This document shows, piece by piece, positions 17,116-22,741 of a stretch of DNA of 64,000 bases. A model generated the notes under the pieces. It saw only the letters and a list, made by a program, of their open reading frames with translations, had not been told where the DNA came from and did no database searches. The stretch is from Methanomassiliicoccaceae archaeon UBA71 (GTDB lineage: Archaea > Thermoplasmatota > Thermoplasmata > Methanomassiliicoccales > Methanomethylophilaceae). The stretch is taken from contig DARO01000001.1 of NCBI GenBank assembly GCA_002504405.1, positions 1 through 64,000 of the forward strand, in the 5' to 3' direction. How positions within the stretch are numbered: the first letter of the stretch is position 1; each line of letters begins with the position of its first letter. The position numbers and the translations under genes were made by a program.

Positions 17116-17142
17116 ACTGGACAATGGATACCGGGCATCATC

Positions 17143-18957
17143 ATGTCGGAATTGCTACAGAAAGACGGGAAGCACCTTCTCCTAGGCAACGAGGCCATCG
17201 TGAGGGGCCTCCTGGAGGCCGGGACGGGATTCGCTTCCACATACCCCGGCACACCCTCCTCCGAGATCGGGAACATCCTGGAGGGGATTTCCGCCGATGC
17301 GGGAATGTATTTCGAATTCTCAACTAATGAGAAGGTCGCTATGGAGACTTCGGCCGCAGCGGCATCCTCCGGGCTCAGGTCGTTCGTGTTCATGAAGCAC
17401 GTCGGCCTTAACGTGGCCGCAGATCCGATGATGACGCTGGCCTACTCCGGGGTTACCGGGGGGATGCTCATCCTGTCAGCCGACGACCCGTCCGCCCACA
17501 GTTCGCAGAACGAGCAGGACAACCGCTACTACTCGCTGCTGGGGCTGCTCCCCATGGTGGAGCCCTCCACCCCCGCCGAGGCCAAGGACATGGTCCTGGA
17601 GGCATACGCGATATCCGAGGAGACCACTCTGCCGGTGATTTACAGGACCACCACGAGGGTCAACCACGCCCGCGGCGTCGTGGAGTTCGGGGACAGGACC
17701 GAGCCCAAGTCAAAGGGCCATTTCAACAAGGATGTGGTGAGGTTCGTCAACATCCCCGCCCATGCCAGGATCAACAGGAAGAGGCTTCTCGAGCTCTATG
17801 CCAAGGCGAAGGAGCTCTCGGAGGAGTCCCCTCTCAACTTCGTTGACGGATCCGGCGACGTGGGGATCATAACATCCGGCGTCTCGTACACCTACGTGAA
17901 GGAGTTCGTCAAGGGCGCGTCCATACTGAAGCTCGGTTTCACGAACCCTCTCCCGGAGAAGAAGATCGCGGACTTCGTCAGGGGGAAGAAGCAGATAATC
18001 GTCGTAGAGGAGCTCGAGCCGTTCCTCGAGGACCAGGTACTAAGGATATGCGCGCAGAACTCCATCAACGTGCCCGTCTACGGGAAGAGGTCCGGCCATC
18101 TGCCCTACGCATGGGAGTTCAACCCCAACACATTGGAGGGGATCTCCGACCTGGTAGACGTGGCGAGGTTCAGGGAGTCCATGCCAGCTTCCCAGGTGAA
18201 GCTCCCGAGCAGGCCGCCGACCCTTTGCGCTGGATGCCCCCACAGGGGGATGTACGCCGCCACCAAGAAGGCGGTCGGCGGCAGGGATGTGATCTACTGC
18301 TCAGACATCGGGTGCTACACGCTGGGGGTCGCTCCCCCGTTCCAGGCAGCCGACTTCATCATCTGCATGGGTGGCGGGGCCGGTGCTGCGGGCGGTTTCG
18401 CCCAGGCGACGGACCAGCAGCCCATAGCCTTCATGGGGGATTCGACGTTCTTCCATGCCGGCATACCCCCGATGGTCAATGCGCTGTTCAACAACCACAA
18501 GATAGTCATGGTCATCCTGGACAACCGCACGACCGCGATGACGGGTCACCAGCCCAACCCCGGGACGGGGAGGGAGTTCGGCGGGATCAAGACCGAGCCG
18601 CTGGACATCGAGAAGCTCGTCCGCGGCGTCGGTGTGAAGTTCGTCAAGACGGTCAACCCGTACGATGTGCCCGGCGCAACCAAGGTGATGAAGGAGGCCT
18701 TGGAATTCGACGGGGTCGCCGTCGTCATCTCCAAGTGCCCCTGTCCCCTTGAACTCAAGAAGCACAAGATGCTCGAGACTAAGAGATGTGAGGTGGACCA
18801 GGACAAGTGCATACAGTGCCACATCTGCCTGAAGACCATCGCATGCCCTGCGCTGGTCAAGCGCGACGACAGGGTGGAGGTCGACCCCACCCAGTGCATC
18901 GGGTGCGGCATGTGCGGCAGCGTCTGCCCCCGTGGCGCCATAGAGGTGAGAAGATGA
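17143..18957 (+). CDS. iorA: Indolepyruvate:ferredoxin oxidoreductase alpha subunit
   Basis: IorA (604 residues from the ATG at 17143) carries thiamine diphosphate and two [4Fe-4S] clusters. It oxidatively decarboxylates aryl-pyruvates to aryl-acetyl-CoA with ferredoxin, or runs in reverse for synthesis. Visible are the N-terminal pyrimidine domain (LLGNEAIVRGLLEAGTGFASTYPGTPSSEIG), the ThDP site (CAGCPHRGMYAA, YCSDIGCYTLG, GDSTFFHAGIPPMVNA) and a C-terminal ferredoxin domain with CIQCHICLKTIACP and CIGCGMCGSVCP. The upstream in-frame ATG at 17086 would cover the promoter. The stop overlaps iorB as ATGA. Confidence 0.96.
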   Translation: MSELLQKDGKHLLLGNEAIVRGLLEAGTGFASTYPGTPSSEIGNILEGISADAGMYFEFSTNEKVAMETSAAAASSGLRSFVFMKHVGLNVAADPMMTLAYSGVTGGMLILSADDPSAHSSQNEQDNRYYSLLGLLPMVEPSTPAEAKDMVLEAYAISEETTLPVIYRTTTRVNHARGVVEFGDRTEPKSKGHFNKDVVRFVNIPAHARINRKRLLELYAKAKELSEESPLNFVDGSGDVGIITSGVSYTYVKEFVKGASILKLGFTNPLPEKKIADFVRGKKQIIVVEELEPFLEDQVLRICAQNSINVPVYGKRSGHLPYAWEFNPNTLEGISDLVDVARFRESMPASQVKLPSRPPTLCAGCPHRGMYAATKKAVGGRDVIYCSDIGCYTLGVAPPFQAADFIICMGGGAGAAGGFAQATDQQPIAFMGDSTFFHAGIPPMVNALFNNHKIVMVILDNRTTAMTGHQPNPGTGREFGGIKTEPLDIEKLVRGVGVKFVKTVNPYDVPGATKVMKEALEFDGVAVVISKCPCPLELKKHKMLETKRCEVDQDKCIQCHICLKTIACPALVKRDDRVEVDPTQCIGCGMCGSVCPRGAIEVRR

Positions 18958-19544
18958 AGTACACCATCCAGATCGTCGGTGTGGGAGGGCAGGGGGTCCT
19001 CATGGCCTCTATGGTCCTCGGTACAGCGGCCATGAATGCAGGATACAACGTTGCGATGAGCGAGGTCCATGGAATGGCCCAGAGGGGAGGGAGCGTCCTC
19101 TCGACGGTTCGTTTCGGGGACAACGTGATCAGCCCACTGGAGGCTACAGGGTCCGCGGACCTCATCATGGGATTCGAGCCCGCCGAGACGGTCAGGAACC
19201 TGCCCCTTGGCAACAGGGACTCGTCGGTCCTCATGAACCTGGATCCCGTCCTGCCCTCGATGGTCGCCGCAGGATTCGAGAGCTACCCGGACATCGATGC
19301 CCTCGTCGCATCCGTCAAGAAGGTCAACGCCAATCTGGTTACGATAGATGCCACCAAGCTCGCGATGGAGGCCGGGAAGGCTGTTGCCGCCAATGCCGTA
19401 ATGATAGGTGCGGTAGCGGCTATGAAGGATTTCCCCCTGAAGAAGGAGGACCTCCTCGAGGCCCTGAAGTCCAAGGTCCCCGAGAAGTTCCTGGACCTCA
19501 ACGTAAGGGCGTTCGAGCTCGGATTCAAAACCGTAAAGAACTGA
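18954..19544 (+). CDS. iorB: Indolepyruvate:ferredoxin oxidoreductase beta subunit
   Basis: IorB (196 residues) is the gamma-domain-type partner of IorA. The N-terminal motif YTIQIVGVGGQGVLMASMVLG is diagnostic, followed by EVHGMAQRGGSV. It overlaps iorA by four bases. Together with the two aryl-acetate:CoA ligases at the window start it completes an aromatic amino-acid/aryl-acetate interconversion route. Confidence 0.95.
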   Translation: MKYTIQIVGVGGQGVLMASMVLGTAAMNAGYNVAMSEVHGMAQRGGSVLSTVRFGDNVISPLEATGSADLIMGFEPAETVRNLPLGNRDSSVLMNLDPVLPSMVAAGFESYPDIDALVASVKKVNANLVTIDATKLAMEAGKAVAANAVMIGAVAAMKDFPLKKEDLLEALKSKVPEKFLDLNVRAFELGFKTVKN

Positions 19545-19563
19545 GGGGGTCACTCCCCCTCAG
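19541..19563. terminator. Perfect palindromic terminator that contains both convergent stop codons
   Basis: CTGAGGGGG-TCACT-CCCCCTCAG has a 9-bp perfect stem and a 5-base loop. The iorB TGA (19542-19544) is in one arm and the stop of the convergent nicotinate phosphoribosyltransferase gene (19550-19552 on the minus strand) is in the loop. It should serve both genes. Confidence 0.55.
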
Positions 19564-21028
19564 GATTCCCTGCCCTGTCGAGGAGGGCCATCTTGAAGGA
19601 GTAGTATCCGGGGCTCATGTCCATGTGGTGGATGTGCGGGTTATCGAACCTCTGCTCCTCCTGCCAGATCTCGTTCCTGAGCTGGGAGTCCACATAATCC
19701 CTTATCTCCTTGAGGTCCCTGGCCGGGGAGACCCTCTTCCCGTCTACGATGACGGGCTTCAGGAGCTCCCTTGAGGTGCATCCCTCCAGCACGCCGTGCT
19801 TCCAAGGTCTTATGGGGTCGATGTACGCGTATGGCCCTGACAGGTCCACGGTCTCGTTCTCGCCCGTTATGAGGTCGCAGATGGCATGTCCGGTACGGTC
19901 GTAGATGCGGTGGACCTTCTTCCTACCAGGATTCGTGATCTTGTCGACGGTCTCGGAAATCTTGATCTTGGGTTCCCAGACACCCCTCTTGCGGACTGCC
20001 GCCACCTTGTACACGGCGCCGAACACGGGATCGCTCCTGGCGGTGATCAACCTCTCCCCCACTCCGAAGGAATCGATGCATCCTCCCTGTTCGATGATGG
20101 ATGTTATCGAGTACTCGTCCAGGCTATTGGACACGACTATCTTGCAGTCCTCGAGCCCAGCCTCGTCGAGCATCCTGCGGACCTCCTTGGTGAGGTATGC
20201 TAGATCGCCGGAGTCCAGGCGGACCCCCTTCAGCCTCCTTCCTAAGGGTTCCAGAACCTCCTTTGCGCAGCGTATGGCGTTAGGAACACCGGACCTCAGG
20301 ACGTTGTAGGTGTCTATGAGGAGTATCGTATCGTCGGGGTAGATCCTCGCGTAGTTGGCGAAAGCATCGAACTCGCTGTCATGATACATGACCCAGCTAT
20401 GGGCCATGGTACCGCTGACTGGAATCCCGAACTTCTGCCCTGCGAGTACCGTCGCGCTACCTGCTGCCCCTCCTATGTAGGCCGCTCTCGCCCCGTAGAC
20501 CGCCGCGTCGGTATTGTGGGCGCGTCTGGCTCCGAAGTCTGACACCGCCCTTCCCTGGGCGGCGCGGACTATCCTGCGGGTCTTCGTCGCAATCAGGGAC
20601 TGATGGTTAATCTGCGCGAGGACCGCCGTCTCCACGAGCTGGGCATCGATGAGCGGCGCCGTCACCGTGAGTATGGGCTCGTTGGGATAGATCACCGTCC
20701 CCTCATCGAAAGCCCAAACATCGCCTCTGAAACGGTACTTCGACAGGAATTCGAGGAAGCCATCATCGAACTTGCCGAGGGACCTGAAGTACTCTATGTC
20801 CTCCTCGTCGAATCTCATGTCGACGATGAAGTCTATGACCTGCTCCAGTCCGGCGAATATGGCGAATCCGCCGCCATCAGGGACCCTGCGGAAGAACACG
20901 TCGAACGTCGCAAGATCGTCCGGATCCCCGGATAGGTAGTATCCGTTGGACATGGTCATTTCGTAGAGGTCCATCATCATCGAGAGGTTGCGCTCATCCA
21001 GGGTGCTCATTTGGCTCGAGTGGTTCAT
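19550..21028 (-). CDS. pncB: Nicotinate phosphoribosyltransferase
   Basis: The enzyme makes nicotinate mononucleotide from nicotinate and PRPP in NAD salvage. The 492-residue product (ATG at 21028, GAGG ribosome site 8 bases upstream; ATG at 21010 is an alternative) has MDLYEMTMSNGYY, FFRRVPDGGGFAIFAGLEQ, a phosphoribosyl site around DFGARRAHNTDAAVYGARAAYIGG (with the phosphorylated-type His), SGTMAHSWVM, and GVRLDSGDL near the PRPP site. A longer open frame reaching 21628 is an artefact crossing the ftsZ-like gene. It lies downstream of the ftsZ-like gene with a terminator between them. Confidence 0.93.
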   Translation of the reverse strand: MNHSSQMSTLDERNLSMMMDLYEMTMSNGYYLSGDPDDLATFDVFFRRVPDGGGFAIFAGLEQVIDFIVDMRFDEEDIEYFRSLGKFDDGFLEFLSKYRFRGDVWAFDEGTVIYPNEPILTVTAPLIDAQLVETAVLAQINHQSLIATKTRRIVRAAQGRAVSDFGARRAHNTDAAVYGARAAYIGGAAGSATVLAGQKFGIPVSGTMAHSWVMYHDSEFDAFANYARIYPDDTILLIDTYNVLRSGVPNAIRCAKEVLEPLGRRLKGVRLDSGDLAYLTKEVRRMLDEAGLEDCKIVVSNSLDEYSITSIIEQGGCIDSFGVGERLITARSDPVFGAVYKVAAVRKRGVWEPKIKISETVDKITNPGRKKVHRIYDRTGHAICDLITGENETVDLSGPYAYIDPIRPWKHGVLEGCTSRELLKPVIVDGKRVSPARDLKEIRDYVDSQLRNEIWQEEQRFDNPHIHHMDMSPGYYSFKMALLDRAGNPEGE

Positions 21029-21083
21029 GACGCCCTCGGCGATAAGCCTTGCCCCTCGTCCACTACCGCATGGAGCCAAGGAT

Positions 21084-21109
21084 GCCGTGGGACCAACGTC
21101 GCCCACGGC
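21084..21109 (-). other. Hairpin in the leader of the nicotinate phosphoribosyltransferase gene
   Basis: GCCGTGGG / CCCACGGC is a perfect 8-bp stem with a 10-base loop, about 55 bases before the ATG. Its position suggests a leader structure or a second terminator of the upstream gene. I do not recognise a known riboswitch. Confidence 0.4.
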
Positions 21110-21123
21110 AAGGAGGAAATGAT

Positions 21124-21146
21124 GCAGGAGGGCGGCGCCCTCCTGC
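21124..21146 (-). terminator. Terminator of the ftsZ-like gene
   Basis: GCAGGAGGGC-GGC-GCCCTCCTGC is a perfect 10-bp stem with a 3-base loop, 22 bases beyond the ftsZ-like stop. The minus-strand exit is ATCATTTCCTCC. Confidence 0.6.
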
Positions 21147-21168
21147 TGGGGGAGAAATCGTAATAGTT

Positions 21169-21864
21169 TCAGGCGCTGATGAGCAACTGTATGGGGTACT
21201 CGGACTTTCCGGCAGACTTGCCGTCGGTCTTCACTGGCCTCTGCCTCATCTCGTCCACGAAGGTCTCCTCGACAGCTCTGACGCAGTCCATGACATGCCT
21301 CATTATGCTCTTGTTGACCTCGGCGAACGCGCGGTCCATCGTGAGGTCCGGCATTCTCTTCAGCACGAGGTCGTTGTCGACGAGGATCGTGTGCTCGCAG
21401 ACGGTCCTTATGTGGCTGTACCCCTCCCTGGCGATGTCCTTTCTCCTCCCTTCGAAGGAGAAGGGGCTTATGGCCACGGCGAAAGTCAGTATGTTCTGGG
21501 ATCTGGCGGCGTCTATGACCACTGATGCGGCCCCGGTTCCGGTACCTCCTCCGAGTCCGGCTATGACGAACACCACATCGTGTCCGGCAAGCGCCTCCCT
21601 GATCTCTTCCTTGTGGATGTCGGCGCACTTCTTACCTATGGCAGCGTCCCCGTGGGCGCCCTCGCCCTTCAGGACCTCCTTGCAGATGTATATCTTGGCA
21701 TCTGCTTCGGTGTTGTGGAGTGCCTCCTTGTCGGTGTTGATCGCGATGGTGTCCACTGCACAGAGCGAACCGCTGAACGCGCTGACGACGTTGCATCCCG
21801 CTCCGCCGACTCCGACGACCGCTATGCGCGGTTCGACCGCGATCTCAATGTCATTCCCTGTCAT
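21169..21864 (-). CDS. FtsZ-family GTPase lacking the C-terminal (T7-loop) domain
   Basis: The 231-residue protein has a clear FtsZ/tubulin GTP-binding domain: RIAVVGVGGAGCNVVSAF (13-30, T1 loop), AINTDKEAL (41-49), and the signature GGGTGTGAA (105-113). It continues through FAVAISPFSFEGRR and a helix-7 equivalent (MDRAFAEVNKSIMRHVMDC). It then stops. The segment that should follow, with the catalytic synergy loop NxDxxD and the C-terminal activation domain (about 110 residues), is absent, and no other frame downstream encodes it. Full FtsZ proteins have 340-400 residues. It could bind GTP but should not form a normal active polymer interface. It may modulate a full-length FtsZ elsewhere. A double-RHH gene lies directly upstream on the same strand. 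Confidence 0.88.
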   Translation of the reverse strand: MTGNDIEIAVEPRIAVVGVGGAGCNVVSAFSGSLCAVDTIAINTDKEALHNTEADAKIYICKEVLKGEGAHGDAAIGKKCADIHKEEIREALAGHDVVFVIAGLGGGTGTGAASVVIDAARSQNILTFAVAISPFSFEGRRKDIAREGYSHIRTVCEHTILVDNDLVLKRMPDLTMDRAFAEVNKSIMRHVMDCVRAVEETFVDEMRQRPVKTDGKSAGKSEYPIQLLISA

Positions 21865-21973
21865 GTGTGCATCACCCGATGTGATTTTTGTTAAGACGTT
21901 TTGAATAGCACCACGGTCTCGGCCTGAGCCGTTCCCATCCGACCGGGGTGCTGTTTATCCCATCCCTTGTTCT

Positions 21974-22333
21974 TCACTTGAGTGCAGCGTTCCTCTGTGC
22001 TGTCCTAAAGGAGTCGTTGAACGCCTCCTCCTCGACCGTCTTGGAGACGATCTTCTCTAGGACGCACCTGCGGACGAACTCCTCCTCGTCCAGGCATATT
22101 CCGCGCTGGACAAGGCCTGCGAGCGCATCCATGTGCAGGTCGCTGAAGCGGACGAAGATCCCGCCTTCCTGCGCCACGTGGCCGGGAGCGTTCTGAGACG
22201 CTATGTAGCCCCTTATGGCGTCACGGATGAAGTCGGACCTGTTTCCTATGTCATGCTCATCCATGAAGTCCTCCATCATCTGGATTTCCTCAGGTCCCAT
22301 CCTGAGCGTGACCTTGGTTCCTTCGTCCGTCAT
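21974..22333 (-). CDS. Double ribbon-helix-helix regulator beside ftsZ-like gene (CdrS-like context)
   Basis: This 119-residue protein begins with a ribbon-helix-helix unit (KVTLRMGPEEIQMMEDFMDEHDIGNRSDFIRDAIRGYI, residues 7-45). A second RHH-like unit follows (GGIFVRFSDLHMDALAGLVQRG...EEFVRRCVLEKIV, about 57-96), then a short charged tail. A monomer with two units could act like a dimer or bridge sites. It lies 110 bases upstream of the ftsZ-like gene. In haloarchaea an RHH regulator (CdrS) is encoded directly with an ftsZ gene and controls division, so this arrangement points to a similar role; orthology is inference. The inverted repeat around its TATA box suggests autoregulation. Confidence 0.8.
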   Translation of the reverse strand: MTDEGTKVTLRMGPEEIQMMEDFMDEHDIGNRSDFIRDAIRGYIASQNAPGHVAQEGGIFVRFSDLHMDALAGLVQRGICLDEEEFVRRCVLEKIVSKTVEEEAFNDSFRTAQRNAALK

Positions 22334-22398
22334 TCTCCATCCCTTTCTGTTGCAAGAGAGAGTGCATTCCCATCCCTTCCCGCTTGCATTTCAGATTA

Positions 22399-22440
22399 TG
22401 TCTTACGCATATTTAAAAGTTGTCGGACAAACGTAAGACA
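22399..22440 (-). promoter_or_regulatory. Promoter/operator of the RHH gene: inverted repeat around the TATA box
   Basis: TGTCTTACG (22399-22407) and CGTAAGACA (22432-22440) form a perfect 9-base inverted repeat flanking the minus-strand TATA element TTTTAAATAT (22409-22418). A TGTCGGACA site (22421-22429) sits between them. A repressor bound here would cover the TATA box and BRE, as expected for an autoregulated RHH gene. Confidence 0.6.
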
Positions 22441-22569
22441 ATGACTGACAGGGAAATCACCCCGATCACCTTGGATTCCGAACAGAAATCCGTTTGGAAA
22501 TCCTGGGATTTCGGGCATCAAACCCCTCTCTGTCGTTGGATAGTATGCTTTCCTATTAGATATAGGTAA
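22441..22569 (+). CDS. Possible 42-residue leaderless small protein
   Basis: An ATG at 22441 lies about 27 bases after the same AT-rich element (ATTTAAAA) that serves the divergent RHH gene, so a leaderless transcript is possible. The 42-residue frame (beginning MTDREITPITLDSEQ) ends in TAA and has no recognised domain. It may be chance. Confidence 0.2.
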   Translation: MTDREITPITLDSEQKSVWKSWDFGHQTPLCRWIVCFPIRYR

Positions 22570-22572
22570 TCC

Positions 22573-22680
22573 GGTCGGACGTGTCCGACAGCGCGTGTCC
22601 GACGGTGTCATACATGTCCGACAGTCTTCCGTGGAGCCGGCAGAGCCTTTCAGAGGAGCCTATGAGCGAGCTGTCGGACA
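22573..22680. repeat. Cluster of TGTCSGACA sites upstream of leuS and the RHH gene
   Basis: The near-palindrome TGTC(C/G)GACA or a close variant occurs at 22573-22581 (GGTCGGACG), 22582-22590, 22596-22604 (TGTCCGACG), 22606-22614 (TGTCATACA), 22615-22623 and 22672-22680. A seventh copy is in the RHH promoter at 22421-22429. Such density in non-coding DNA next to an RHH gene points to a cooperative regulator-binding array. Confidence 0.65.
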
Positions 22681-22696
22681 CCTCCCCCTACATACA

Positions 22697-22705
22697 ATAT
22701 TTAAT
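22697..22705 (+). promoter_or_regulatory. TATA box of leuS
   Basis: ATATTTAAT is centred 41 bases before the leuS ATG, giving a leader of about 15 bases with an AAGGGAT ribosome site. The last TGTCGGACA site ends 16 bases upstream of this element. Confidence 0.6.
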
Positions 22706-22741
22706 GGACTTCCTTATACGCGGGTAATATAAGGGATCCAA

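Noticed and set aside
21029..21628. N-terminal extension of pncB to 692 residues
   Set aside because: The extension lies in the ftsZ-like gene in another frame and reads as Arg/Gly-rich shadow; the family start is at 21028 or 21010.
22421..22680. Replication origin with iterons
   Set aside because: The repeats are short operator-like palindromes, there is no Orc1/Cdc6 gene nearby and no long AT-rich unwinding element; regulator binding explains them better.
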